From Dulcicalothrix desertica PCC 7102 (GTDB lineage Bacteria > Cyanobacteriota > Cyanobacteriia > Cyanobacteriales > Nostocaceae): 64,000 bases of DNA. Shown piece by piece: positions 9,105 to 17,174 of this stretch. The DNA lies in NCBI RefSeq assembly GCF_003991905.1, contig NZ_RSCL01000009.1, positions 181,894 to 245,893 on the forward strand, given 5' to 3'. Under the pieces are notes generated by a model. It saw nothing but the letters and a program-made list of their open reading frames with translations. It did no database searches and was not told where the DNA came from. A program made the position numbers and the translations under genes. Numbering within the stretch: the first letter of the stretch is position 1; the number at the start of each line of letters is the position of its first letter.

Positions 9105-9662
9105 GTGAAGATGCAAAATCGCTATTATTTGCCTCCTGCTTTTTTTATTCGACGCGCGCGTTCGAGGGACAAATGGAAAATTAAACAATTATTGCTGACG
9201 TGGAATGAGGCTAATAACATTTTGCCCATCAATTTTTACTCGCTGGCACTGATTTTATTGTGTTGTGTATTCTTATGGTTCAACGCGATTGTATTTGCGA
9301 TTATTATCTTTATATATTTGTTATATGAAGTTAGATTAAAAGATTATTCTGATTTTTGGGTTATCGATTATAATGGCGCCGTTGTTGGGTGTGCCGAATT
9401 ACGTGTCTTTAAAAAATATTCCTTAATATTTAATCTGTGCGTTAAAAAAGAATTCCGGCGCCAAAAACTAGCATCATGTATGATTGAGCATTTAATTTTA
9501 GAAGCAAGAGAACCCATTTATTTATCTTGTTTCAAAGAATTAATACCCTTTTACACTCGCTTTGGTTTCATAGTTATCCACCCAGAGGCATTACCCGAAG
9601 GCTTACAACTAGTACTAGGAGCAACACCAGGGGCGCCAGTAATCCCCATGAAACTAGGATAA
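9105..9662 (+). CDS. GNAT-fold acetyltransferase-like protein with a membrane segment
   Basis: 185 residues. The N-terminal IRRARSRDKWKIKQLL looks like the first strand and helix of a GNAT domain. A strongly hydrophobic stretch at about 43-75 (one or two membrane passes) interrupts it. The central strands then resume (DFWVIDYNGAVVGCAELR), and motif A is seen in EFRRQKLASCMIEHL. The usual acetyl-CoA loop RxxGxG/A reads RRQKLA, so the glycine is missing and activity is uncertain. The start may be GTG at 9105 or ATG at 9111. The family recurs in cyanobacteria as a membrane-inserted GNAT; the substrate is unknown. Confidence 0.7.
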   Translation: MKMQNRYYLPPAFFIRRARSRDKWKIKQLLLTWNEANNILPINFYSLALILLCCVFLWFNAIVFAIIIFIYLLYEVRLKDYSDFWVIDYNGAVVGCAELRVFKKYSLIFNLCVKKEFRRQKLASCMIEHLILEAREPIYLSCFKELIPFYTRFGFIVIHPEALPEGLQLVLGATPGAPVIPMKLG

Positions 9663-9692
9663 CCCCCAAACACCCTCGTCGTAATAAGCACT

Positions 9693-10346
9693 TCAGTGCT
9701 TCCCCTCATACTCTCCCCCCCTCAACCAACACCTAAAACCATACACAGCCAAAAACAACAAAATCACATAAAGCAAAGCAACAAACTTAACCCCCTTAAC
9801 ATAATAAAGCCAAACCCCAACACCATCCACAACAATCCAATAAAACCAGCTTTCCAACCTCTTAAGCGCCATTAACCACATAGCCGTAAAACTCATAATA
9901 GTAGTAAGCGCATCCAAAAAAGGAAAAGAAGCTTTCTCCGGAAACAAAACAGGAACCAACAAATGCACTCGACTCATCAAACCACCCAAAGCAAAAGCAA
10001 CCCCTAAAGTTATAGCAGCAACAAAAATAATTTTATGCCGCTCACTATATTTAATTCTCAAAACTTTACCAGTATCCTTTAAAGGCGTACTCCAACGCCA
10101 CCACCCATACACACTAACAATGATAAAATATAACTGCTCTAACATATCCGAATACAATCGGATTTGAAAAAAAAGCACCATATACAACACTGAACTGACA
10201 ATACCAACAAACCAATTCAGCATTTTTTGTTTAGCAACAAGCCAAGTTGCCCACAAATATAAAATTGTTCCAATAAACTCAATATAGCTCATTGGATACC
10301 CAATCACCTCAAAGGCAATATTATTAATACTCCAAAAATCTAGCAT
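9693..10346 (-). CDS. pnuC: PnuC-like nicotinamide riboside/mononucleotide transporter
   Basis: A 217-residue integral membrane protein with about seven hydrophobic segments and the PnuC signature YxxWRWxxP-like stretch (YGWWRWSTP) and ESWFYWIVVDGVGVWLYYVKG. PnuC proteins carry nicotinamide riboside into the cell by facilitated diffusion, trapped by phosphorylation. It lies immediately downstream of the nadR-like kinase gene on the same strand, which supplies that trapping step, so the two form an NAD-salvage operon. The start codon is the first triplet of a 12-bp tandem repeat. Confidence 0.9.
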   Translation of the reverse strand: MLDFWSINNIAFEVIGYPMSYIEFIGTILYLWATWLVAKQKMLNWFVGIVSSVLYMVLFFQIRLYSDMLEQLYFIIVSVYGWWRWSTPLKDTGKVLRIKYSERHKIIFVAAITLGVAFALGGLMSRVHLLVPVLFPEKASFPFLDALTTIMSFTAMWLMALKRLESWFYWIVVDGVGVWLYYVKGVKFVALLYVILLFLAVYGFRCWLRGGEYEGKH

Positions 10347-10373
10347 TTAATCTAACATTTAATCTAACATTTA
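10344..10373. repeat. 12-bp tandem repeat bridging nadR stop and pnuC start
   Basis: CATTTAATCTAA occurs twice in tandem (10344-10355, 10356-10367), followed by a partial third copy. Read on the minus strand, the first copy holds the pnuC ATG and the third the nadR stop, so the repeat number sets the spacing between the two genes. Confidence 0.85.
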
Positions 10374-11381
10374 TATACAATCAACTATATTACTATACTT
10401 TATATATTGACCCAACACATTTTTAACATACTTAACTCGCTCATCAATATTGCCACATAAACGAAAAAATGGAATCTTCCTAATAATCAACTCATTCTCA
10501 ATTTGTCTTTGAAATATTTTACGGTTTACCTCTTCTGAACGGTCATAAGTATCATCATACGGAATATCATCCGAACATACAAACACCAAATCATAACGTG
10601 ACGCCGATTCAATCGCAAGTTGTACTAACTCCGGCGCCGCTGCATTATGGTAATATAACGAAAAATGATAAGTAGTTAGTGCGTTTGTATCTGTAAATAA
10701 ATATTGATTCGCTCGACGTAATAAAGCTTCTTCTCGTTCTAAATGACCTTGTGCAATCTCCACCAATTGCATCAACGAAAGTCTTTTGTTAACTTGATGC
10801 TCTTCCCAATACTCGCGTCCGTATTCTGGCATCCATTCGGTATTATACTCTTGAGCTAACTGTGATGCAATCGTTGTTTTGCCAGTTGAAGGGGCGCCAA
10901 GAAAAACAACATTTTTTATCAAATCACGGTATACTAATGGATGTAAATAAGAACGACATGCATAAGCATTTTCCCTGATTTGAGTAGCAGAAATAGGCAC
11001 AGTATTACGCTCACAGTCTACAAGTCTATTTATGGCGCCAAGCGCTTCACTAACATGCTCACCGTAAAATTCGCTACTATAAAAATGTGTAATCTTCCGC
11101 CCTGCTAACTGCTTGATAATATAATCTTCGTGCATTTTCTTAATTTCAGGAGTAAGTCCAGTTTCACTTGGCCCATCCCAAGCTTCAATCACCTCAACAC
11201 TAGGATAAATAGAACGTAACCAATTTACACGAACAGCCAGAGGAATATTAGTAACTTCAGGAGAATCATAAATCATTACAACTACCTTATTCATTTCTAA
11301 AATGGCAGTCTCAATGACAAACTGATGTCCCTTATGGAGAGGAGCATATTTACCTAGTGTTAACCCATATCGACTGTTCAT
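10371..11381 (-). CDS. nadR: NadR-like NMN adenylyltransferase / nicotinamide riboside kinase
   Basis: A 336-residue bifunctional salvage enzyme. The N-terminal nucleotidyltransferase domain has GKYAPLHKGH at residues 10-19, the HxGH-type motif that joins NMN to ATP to make NAD. The C-terminal kinase domain has the P-loop GAPSTGKT at 162-169 and would phosphorylate nicotinamide riboside. The E. coli NadR repressor HTH is absent, as in many non-enteric NadR proteins, so it is likely enzymatic only. It precedes pnuC by 24 bases. The Tat-exported hydrolase gene begins divergently 35 bases away, so the two probably share a short promoter region. Confidence 0.9.
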   Translation of the reverse strand: MNSRYGLTLGKYAPLHKGHQFVIETAILEMNKVVVMIYDSPEVTNIPLAVRVNWLRSIYPSVEVIEAWDGPSETGLTPEIKKMHEDYIIKQLAGRKITHFYSSEFYGEHVSEALGAINRLVDCERNTVPISATQIRENAYACRSYLHPLVYRDLIKNVVFLGAPSTGKTTIASQLAQEYNTEWMPEYGREYWEEHQVNKRLSLMQLVEIAQGHLEREEALLRRANQYLFTDTNALTTYHFSLYYHNAAAPELVQLAIESASRYDLVFVCSDDIPYDDTYDRSEEVNRKIFQRQIENELIIRKIPFFRLCGNIDERVKYVKNVLGQYIKYSNIVDCI

Positions 11382-11416
11382 CGGTATACTATTGAATTAC
11401 TTATATATTAAACATC

Positions 11417-12259
11417 ATGCCAGAAATAACGCGACGCATTCACAGAGTGTCCCGCAGGGAATTTATTGCAACAGCTACCCTCGCTACAGGTTTTGCGCTT
11501 GCCGTGCAACCTATTTCAGCCAAAGTTATTAAAACCAATACAAAAGGACTAATAGCAGGCGCCGTAAAAATTCCTGTTGCAGATGAAGAAATACCAGCTT
11601 ACCGCGCGCAACCTAGCAAAGGTGCAAATTTTCCGATAATTTTAGTCATTCAAGAAATATTTGGTGTTCACGAACATATTCAAGATGTAACTCGTCGCTT
11701 TGCAAAATTAGGATATCTTGCCATAGCTCCAGAATTATTTGTACGTCAGGGGGATGTATCTAAATTAACCAGCATTGAAGAAATTCGTCCTATAGTTGCT
11801 ACAGTTCCAGATGCTCAGGTGCTATCTGACCTTGATGCGACTGTTAACTGGGCAGTAAAATCTTCTAAGGGAAATGCTTCAAAATTAGGAATTACAGGTT
11901 TCTGTTGGGGTGGTAGAATAACATGGTTATATGCTGCACATAATCCGAGAGTTAAAGCTGGAGTTGCATGGTATGGGCGCCTGGTAGGAGACAAAACAGA
12001 AATTACCCCACAACATCCCCTTGATATTGCTTCTACATTAACTGTTCCGGTTTTAGGATTATATGGTGGTAAAGATACGGGTATTCCATTAAACACAGTC
12101 GAGCAAATGCGTGCAAAGTTGAATAATAAATCTAAAATAATTGTTTATCCTGATGCACCACACGCCTTTTTTGCTGATTATCGTCCATCATATCGTGAGA
12201 AGGAGGCAAAAAATGGTTGGAGACAGCTTCAAAAATGGTTTAAGCAAAATGGGTTATAA
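11417..12259 (+). CDS. Dienelactone hydrolase family protein with Tat signal
   Basis: A 280-residue alpha/beta hydrolase. The N-terminus carries a twin-arginine signal ([19 protein letters not shown]), so export as a folded protein is predicted. The dienelactone hydrolase triad is visible: C163 in GFCWGGR, D220 in GGKD and H249 in APHAFF, with the supporting E80. Family members hydrolyse dienelactones and related esters; the natural substrate here is unknown. Its end overlaps by six bases the end of the convergent DOPA-dioxygenase-family gene. Confidence 0.88.
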   Translation: MPEITRRIHRVSRREFIATATLATGFALAVQPISAKVIKTNTKGLIAGAVKIPVADEEIPAYRAQPSKGANFPIILVIQEIFGVHEHIQDVTRRFAKLGYLAIAPELFVRQGDVSKLTSIEEIRPIVATVPDAQVLSDLDATVNWAVKSSKGNASKLGITGFCWGGRITWLYAAHNPRVKAGVAWYGRLVGDKTEITPQHPLDIASTLTVPVLGLYGGKDTGIPLNTVEQMRAKLNNKSKIIVYPDAPHAFFADYRPSYREKEAKNGWRQLQKWFKQNGL

Positions 12260-12592
12260 ATTAATTCGTTGAAGAAACTCGACATTTAACTCTAATTTAT
12301 TACCCAACCACAAAGCGTGTTTGGTATGGTCTGCCACATCATCACCTGTGCTTGGATGAACAAGTATATCTAAATTTTCTCGGTTTAACATTAACCAAGG
12401 AACAACTTGAGCAAACTGTTCACATGCAAACGCAACTTGATACATTGACTTAGGATGTGGGCCAATAGGTTTCTCGTGCCAACGTCCTAATGTTACCTCA
12501 AAATTGGCGCCTAACCCTTCACGTACACGTGCTGCTGCATCATGAGTTTCGGGGTCAAAGTAAACATGTGCGTGAAAACCAGTAATTTCCAT
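12254..12592 (-). CDS. DOPA 4,5-dioxygenase family protein
   Basis: A 112-residue protein matching the small DOPA 4,5-dioxygenase family, with the conserved start GFHAHVYFD, the motif [12 protein letters not shown] and the histidine region [15 protein letters not shown]. Fungal relatives cleave the catechol ring of DOPA; bacterial members are usually uncharacterised. It is tail-to-tail with, and overlaps, the dienelactone hydrolase gene. Both families can work on ring-cleavage chemistry, but one product is exported and the other is not, so a shared pathway is only a possibility. Confidence 0.85.
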   Translation of the reverse strand: MEITGFHAHVYFDPETHDAAARVREGLGANFEVTLGRWHEKPIGPHPKSMYQVAFACEQFAQVVPWLMLNRENLDILVHPSTGDDVADHTKHALWLGNKLELNVEFLQRINL

Positions 12593-12644
12593 AATTTTTT
12601 TGATGATTTTTGTTTTATGGTATCTTATAAATAAGAGTATTAAT

Positions 12645-12678
12645 GGATTAATTGGCGCCGATTACCGCAATTGTAAAC
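12645..12678. repeat. 34-bp direct repeat, copy A, flanking the toxin-antitoxin pair
   Basis: Starts GGATTAATTGGCGCCGATTA and ends in TTGTAAAC. It is identical to copy B at 13400-13433 except for one base (A versus G in CGCrATTG). A GGCGCC site lies near the left end. The two copies are in the same orientation and enclose the mazF/antitoxin genes. Confidence 0.9.
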
Positions 12679-12698
12679 AATATTCAATCGTAGGGTGC

Positions 12699-12747
12699 GT
12701 GACGCTACGAACAAACTTAAACGTAGCGATAAGACTCGTAGCGTCAC
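12699..12747. terminator. Inverted repeat after the toxin gene
   Basis: Twelve-base perfect arms, GTGACGCTACGA and TCGTAGCGTCAC, separated by 25 bases. They lie between the 3' end of the toxin gene and repeat copy A. This resembles dispersed cyanobacterial hairpins and has no clear T-run, so a terminator role is inferred. Confidence 0.6.
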
Positions 12748-12757
12748 AGACCATCAT

Positions 12758-13099
12758 TCATAAACCCATTAAAATTCGTAACCTTTCTTCAACCACTTGC
12801 AATATTTCAGAATTAACTGCACCCAAACGCTTATCTAGCCTTTCAACAGAAATAGACCTTACATCTTCACACTTAATAAAACTACGTATTGTTAAACCTC
12901 CTTCGGGTGGTACAACTTCCACATGAAATATTATTCCTTTATCTTTTGAGGTGATAGGCAATACTATAATTAAACCAGATGCACCTTGATTAAATAAATC
13001 TACTGAAATTATTAAACAGGGACGTTTTCCGGCTTGTTCATGACCTCTAACAGGATTAAGGTCTATTAGCCAAATTTCACCTCTTGTAATATTAGTCAC
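12758..13099 (-). CDS. MazF/PemK-type toxin (endoribonuclease)
   Basis: 113 residues of the MazF/PemK/CcdB fold: RGEIWLIDLNPVRGHEQAGKR at the N-terminus includes the GxEQxGxRP-type loop, followed by IIVLPITS and VRSISVERL. MazF toxins cut mRNA at short sequence motifs. The GTG start overlaps the antitoxin stop by one base (TAGTG), so the toxin depends on antitoxin translation. The pair sits between two 34-bp direct repeats. Confidence 0.9.
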   Translation of the reverse strand: MTNITRGEIWLIDLNPVRGHEQAGKRPCLIISVDLFNQGASGLIIVLPITSKDKGIIFHVEVVPPEGGLTIRSFIKCEDVRSISVERLDKRLGAVNSEILQVVEERLRILMGL

Positions 13100-13344
13100 T
13101 AGTCGTCTACTCCATCAGCAATAGTTACGTCCCATGCTTGCCTCTCAGCAACTTCTTCTTCCCAAAGTAGTTTGTTAGCTTTTAAAGCTGCAAACTCCTG
13201 ATTAGCTTGTGTTAAGAATATATGTCTACGGTAGTTATCTACTGCTTTATCTAAAACTGTCTGAATTGATTCACCAGAAGCTTCCGCTAGTTTTACCAAG
13301 TGGTCATGTGTTGATGCGTTAATACTAATTTTAAGATGAGACAT
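13099..13344 (-). CDS. Antitoxin of the MazF pair, ribbon-helix-helix-like
   Basis: An 81-residue upstream partner. The N-terminal MSHLKISINASTHDHLVKLAE followed by SGESIQTVLDKAV fits a ribbon-helix-helix DNA-binding domain. The acidic, tryptophan-containing C-terminal tail (LLWEEEVAERQAWD) is the kind of segment that wraps the toxin. Such antitoxins repress their own operon. Cognate status is inferred from order, overlap and size. Confidence 0.85.
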   Translation of the reverse strand: MSHLKISINASTHDHLVKLAEASGESIQTVLDKAVDNYRRHIFLTQANQEFAALKANKLLWEEEVAERQAWDVTIADGVDD

Positions 13345-13399
13345 AATTTTACTGCTTAACTCTTAGAATATTATATGATTTTTAATTATATTTGTAGAC

Positions 13400-13433
13400 G
13401 GATTAATTGGCGCCGATTACCGCGATTGTAAAC
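13400..13433. repeat. 34-bp direct repeat, copy B, flanking the toxin-antitoxin pair
   Basis: Second copy of the repeat at 12645-12678, same orientation, one mismatch, 755 bases away. It lies upstream of the antitoxin start. Confidence 0.9.
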
Positions 13434-13472
13434 GCCTAACTGACATTAACAATAACCCTAGCATTATTTTTT

Positions 13473-13637
13473 CTATATTTTTACCAAATTAATAATTGCT
13501 GCAACTAAATCATCAGGTTCCACGGGTTTAGTCAGGTGTCGTGTAAACCCTGCTTGCAATGAGCGCTCTTGATGGGTGGCACTAGCATAAGCTGTCAGTG
13601 CAATAACTGAAATTTGCCCTTCTGGATACGACTTCAT
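13473..13637 (-). pseudogene. Remnant of a response-regulator receiver domain
   Basis: An open frame of 54 codons whose translation contains EGQISVIALTAYASAT and LTKPVEPDDLVAAIINL. These are the last third of a receiver domain of the kind found at the end of cyanobacterial hybrid histidine kinases (beta-4 ALTAYA, the conserved K of TKPVEP). The phospho-accepting aspartate and everything before it are missing. No ribosome binding site is evident. It is best read as a decayed 3' end. Confidence 0.8.
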
Positions 13638-13673
13638 TTTTTGTATTAATAAGTTTTTATTTTAATTTACAAT

Positions 13674-13772
13674 CATGTCATGCTGAACGTAGTGAAGCAT
13701 CTAAAAAGCTTGAAAGTTAAGGAGATTCTTCGCTGCGCTCAGAATGACAGTGTACATTGGCTCAGAATGACA
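13674..13772. repeat. Dispersed repeat, TCATGCTGAACGTAGTGAAG family
   Basis: Contains TCATGCTGAACGTAGTGAAG, then GATTCTTCGCTGCGCTCAGA and a second CTCAGAATGACAG. It is the same family as the reverse complement of the 29-bp tandem units at 43366-43510. It lies between the receiver remnant and the purB 3' end. Confidence 0.75.
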
Positions 13773-13779
13773 GTTTATA

Positions 13780-15075
13780 TTAAATTCCTAGTCTTTGATA
13801 TACCTCATCTAGATGTTGAAGGTGGTGCTGTGGGTTAAAACAAGCTTCAATTTCTTGGGGTGATAGTTTTTCTTTTACCCGTGCGTCTTGAGTTATTAAA
13901 TCACGGAAGTTACCGTCAAGTTTATTCCATGCGATATGGGCATTTTCTTGCACTATTTTATATGCTTCTTCGCGTCGTACTCCTTTTTCTACTAATGTGA
14001 GCATGACTCTTTGACTAAATACAACACCCCCGTAACAATTCATGTTTCTGGCCATGTTGTCAGGATAAACGAGTAAGTTCTTTACTAGCTCGGTCATTTC
14101 TACAAGCATAAAATGCGTTATTATACACGCATCTGGTAACATAACTCGTTCTACTGAACTGTGGGATATGTCGCGTTCGTGCCAAAGTGCAACGTTTTCT
14201 ACTGCTGCTACTGCATAACTACGAACCATTCGTGCCATTCCTGTTAAACGTTCTGAACGAATAGGGTTACGTTTATGTGGCATTGCTGAGGAACCTTTTT
14301 GTCCTTTAGAAAAATATTCTTCGACTTCGAGGACATCGGTTTTTTGCAGGTTACGAATTTCTACAGCAAATCTTTCAATAGATGCTGCTAGTAATGCTAG
14401 TTGCTGTACGTACTCAGCATGTATATCTCGCGATACTACTTGTGTTGATGCTGCATCTGGTCGAAGTCCCAATGACTCACATGCTAATGCTTCTACACGC
14501 GGTTCTATATTCGCATACGTACCAACGGCGCCGGAAATTTTACCTACGGCGATATTTTTGCGGACGCTTTGTAAACGCTCTTGGTTACGTAATGCTTCTG
14601 CTAACCATCCCGCTAATTTAAAACCAAATGTCATTGGTTCGGCGTGGATTCCATGCGAACGTCCTATCATTACTGTATAACGGTGTTCGCCTGCGCGTTT
14701 ACGAATTGCTTCAATTAAATCCTCTAAGCGCCGTAATATTAAATCTAAACTCGCCACCATTTGTACTGCTAATGCGGTGTCTAGTACATCAGAACTTGTC
14801 ATACCGAGGTGGATGTAGCGTCCAGCATCACCAACATATTCGTTAACATTGGTTAAAAAAGCAATCACATCGTGGCGGACTTCTGCTTCAATTTCGAGGA
14901 TGCGTTCGGGGTCAAAATTAGCTTTTGCTTTAATTTCGGCAACTGCCTCACGCGGGATATAACCCAACTGAGCTTGTGCTTCACAAACGGCAATTTCTAC
15001 CTGTAGCCAAGTTTGAAACTTGTAGGCATCAGTCCAAAGGGCGCCCATTTCGGGCAGGGTATAACGTTCGATCAC
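13780..15075 (-). CDS. purB: Adenylosuccinate lyase
   Basis: A 431-residue fumarase/aspartase superfamily enzyme that removes fumarate at two steps of purine synthesis (SAICAR to AICAR, adenylosuccinate to AMP). The catalytic histidine H141 is in GRSHGIHAEP. The flexible signature loop GSSAMPHKRNP at 261-271 carries catalytic S262 or S263. Length matches short bacterial PurB proteins. The N-terminus MIERYTLPEMGALW is the standard start. The gene is divergent from the P450 gene, with a 28-bp palindrome between. Confidence 0.96.
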   Translation of the reverse strand: MIERYTLPEMGALWTDAYKFQTWLQVEIAVCEAQAQLGYIPREAVAEIKAKANFDPERILEIEAEVRHDVIAFLTNVNEYVGDAGRYIHLGMTSSDVLDTALAVQMVASLDLILRRLEDLIEAIRKRAGEHRYTVMIGRSHGIHAEPMTFGFKLAGWLAEALRNQERLQSVRKNIAVGKISGAVGTYANIEPRVEALACESLGLRPDAASTQVVSRDIHAEYVQQLALLAASIERFAVEIRNLQKTDVLEVEEYFSKGQKGSSAMPHKRNPIRSERLTGMARMVRSYAVAAVENVALWHERDISHSSVERVMLPDACIITHFMLVEMTELVKNLLVYPDNMARNMNCYGGVVFSQRVMLTLVEKGVRREEAYKIVQENAHIAWNKLDGNFRDLITQDARVKEKLSPQEIEACFNPQHHLQHLDEVYQRLGI

Positions 15076-15119
15076 GGTCCGCCATTGATTACAACGTTAT
15101 ATTTTACCACAGAGACGCA

Positions 15120-15147
15120 GTAGAGACCGAATTAATTCGGTCTCTAC
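15120..15147. repeat. Perfect 28-bp palindrome between purB and P450
   Basis: GTAGAGACCGAATT and its exact reverse complement AATTCGGTCTCTAC, with no spacer. A related hairpin (GTAGAGACGTTACA, one mismatch) lies at 41745-41772. Here it lies upstream of both genes. It may be a dispersed repeat or a regulatory palindrome. Confidence 0.85.
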
Positions 15148-15245
15148 AAAGATTTGGTTTCAAAATGTACAGATTTTCTAGTTAATCGTTTCTAACATTA
15201 CGACCAATAATGAATGCACTATATTAACGCTTCATCAATTGGTGT

Positions 15246-16586
15246 ATGTTTGATACAAATTTGCCTAATGGTCCAAGTATGCCGACTTTGTTACGTCAGA
15301 TGAAACTAGTTTTTCAGCCTTTGCAATATTTGGAAGATTTTGCAAAGGTTTATGGTGATAATTTTACTGTCAGAAATAAGAACGGTAATCATACTGTATA
15401 TTTTAGTCATCCGAAAGCACTGGAACAAATTTTTACTGCTGATGCCAGTAAGTTAGATGTTGGTAGCGAAAATGAAATATTAAGGTATCTTTTTGGTAGT
15501 CATTCTGTTGTTGTATTAGACGGTATACCTCATCGTAATCAACGCAAATTGTTGGCGCCTCCTTTTCATGGTGATAGAATGCGTGCATATGGCGCCACTA
15601 TTCAAGATATTACTCAGCAAGTTATTGAGCGCTGGCAAGATACGAAACCTTTTAATGTTCGTAATGCTATGCAAGAAATTACTCTACGCATAATTTTACG
15701 AGTTGTGTTTGGTTTAGATGAAGGTACACATTTAGAAAAGCTGCGTAACTGCTTGATATCACTTTTAGAGTTAGTCTGTCATCCTGTAGTTTCTGGTGCC
15801 TTATTATTTCAGTTTTGGAAAAAAGATTTAGGTGTATGGAGTCCTTGGGGTAGAATTATGCATCTGCTAAAAAAGGTGGATGAGTTAATTTATAGTCATA
15901 TTCAAGAAACTCGCAAGAACTTTGACGAAAATCGTAAAGATATTTTAAGCCTGATGATGACTGCTCGTTATGATGACGGTCAAGCAATGACAGATGAAGA
16001 GTTACGCGATGAATTGGTATCATTACTCGTAATCGGACATGAGACAAGTGCTTCATCTTTGGTTTGGGCGTTATCTTGGATTGACCAATTACCAAAAGTG
16101 CAAGAAAAACTACAAAAAGAACTCAGTCAAAATATCTTTGAACCATCACAACTTGCCAAACTTCCTTATTTAACAGCAGTTTGTCAAGAAACGCTGAGAA
16201 TTTATCCTGTTTTCACAATTTGCTTTAGTCGAGTAGTAAAATCTCCTTTAAATGTTATGGGGTATGAGTTACCTGCTAAGACTTTGATTATCCCTAATAT
16301 TTACCTCACGCATCACCGTAAAGAAGTATTCCCCAACCCAAAGCAATTTATTCCAGAACGTTTTTTAGAACGCCAATTTTCACCTTACGAATATCTGCCC
16401 TTTGGTGGTGGCAACCGTCAATGTATTGGTATGGCATTTGCTATGTACGAAATGAAAATCATTCTAGGAACCATTTTAAGCCAATACCAAATTTCATCTT
16501 CAACAAGGCGCCCTATCAAACCAGCGCGTCGAGGTTTAACAATAGTAGTCCCTCCCAAAATGCAAATGCAAGCTACACCCAGGTAA
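15246..16586 (+). CDS. Cytochrome P450, CYP110-like
   Basis: A 446-residue soluble P450 monooxygenase. Motifs run in order: I-helix oxygen-binding GHETSAS, K-helix ETLR, and the haem loop FGGGNRQCIG with the thiolate ligand C393. The N-terminal NLPNGPSMPTLLRQMKLVFQP and general pattern match the CYP110 family of heterocystous cyanobacteria, members of which oxidise fatty acids, alkanes and terpenes. There is no redox partner gene nearby, so it would use general ferredoxin. The next gene is convergent and ends four bases away. Confidence 0.92.
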   Translation: MFDTNLPNGPSMPTLLRQMKLVFQPLQYLEDFAKVYGDNFTVRNKNGNHTVYFSHPKALEQIFTADASKLDVGSENEILRYLFGSHSVVVLDGIPHRNQRKLLAPPFHGDRMRAYGATIQDITQQVIERWQDTKPFNVRNAMQEITLRIILRVVFGLDEGTHLEKLRNCLISLLELVCHPVVSGALLFQFWKKDLGVWSPWGRIMHLLKKVDELIYSHIQETRKNFDENRKDILSLMMTARYDDGQAMTDEELRDELVSLLVIGHETSASSLVWALSWIDQLPKVQEKLQKELSQNIFEPSQLAKLPYLTAVCQETLRIYPVFTICFSRVVKSPLNVMGYELPAKTLIIPNIYLTHHRKEVFPNPKQFIPERFLERQFSPYEYLPFGGGNRQCIGMAFAMYEMKIILGTILSQYQISSSTRRPIKPARRGLTIVVPPKMQMQATPR

Positions 16587-16590
16587 TATA

Positions 16591-17064
16591 TTACGTTTCA
16601 GCAAACTCGCGTACACGTTCCCATCCCCAACGCCAAGCAGTTTCCACTAGTAATGACTTGCCATTCATAAATAAAATAAATTCTTTGCCGTCTTCGTAAC
16701 ACACATCAGAGACAAGCTGGTTACGTATATCCCACCCCCACATTTTAGCGGCGCCGTTCCACCATTTTTGCCCAATAGACTGTACATCTGGTTTATCAAA
16801 ATATCCAGAATGCCAATGGGAAGGTTTCCACTGTCGCTGCAACGCACTAATTAATACAGCGTTGGGAAACACTTCTCTATCATGTTCTTTCAACCATAAT
16901 ATATACTCAATCGCACTTCTAAACGCATCCTCTAACCCATAAGTACACCCTTCAAGCGCATCGCAAACATCTTGGTTACTAAAATCTACACCTAACGCTA
17001 TCAGTGGAAGTTCATATTGTTTGAATAATTCATACTCTATCGAATCTTCTTCCCAGAAAAACAT
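16591..17064 (-). CDS. Conserved protein of unknown function
   Basis: 157 residues, acidic and rich in tryptophan and aromatic residues (MFFWEEDSIEYELFK, QRQWKPSHWHSGYF, QKWWNGAAKMWGWD), with no signal peptide or membrane helix. I do not recognise a named domain. The clean start, high coding quality and tight packing against the P450 gene say it is real. Its start faces the TetR gene across 110 bases containing the palindromic operator, so it could be a target of that regulator. Confidence 0.7.
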   Translation of the reverse strand: MFFWEEDSIEYELFKQYELPLIALGVDFSNQDVCDALEGCTYGLEDAFRSAIEYILWLKEHDREVFPNAVLISALQRQWKPSHWHSGYFDKPDVQSIGQKWWNGAAKMWGWDIRNQLVSDVCYEDGKEFILFMNGKSLLVETAWRWGWERVREFAET

Positions 17065-17127
17065 AATTATTAATTCCTACTAATTCCTTGACAAAACACA
17101 AAGTTATATTTTAACTTTAAAACAACA

Positions 17128-17141
17128 TCCGAACGTTCGGA
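17128..17141. promoter_or_regulatory. Palindromic operator, likely TetR-family site
   Basis: The perfect 14-bp palindrome TCCGAACGTTCGGA is followed at once by ACATAATG and lies 33 bases before the TetR start and 64 bases before the divergent gene. Size, symmetry and position fit an autoregulatory TetR operator controlling both directions. Confidence 0.75.
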
Positions 17142-17174
17142 CATAATGGTATATATTAATAAAGTCATAAAACC

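Noticed and set aside
12645-13433. 34-bp repeats as phage attachment sites
   Set aside because: No integrase or phage genes are between or beside them. They are reported only as direct repeats.
14382-14846. Plus-strand frames inside purB
   Set aside because: Antisense shadows of a strongly conserved gene.
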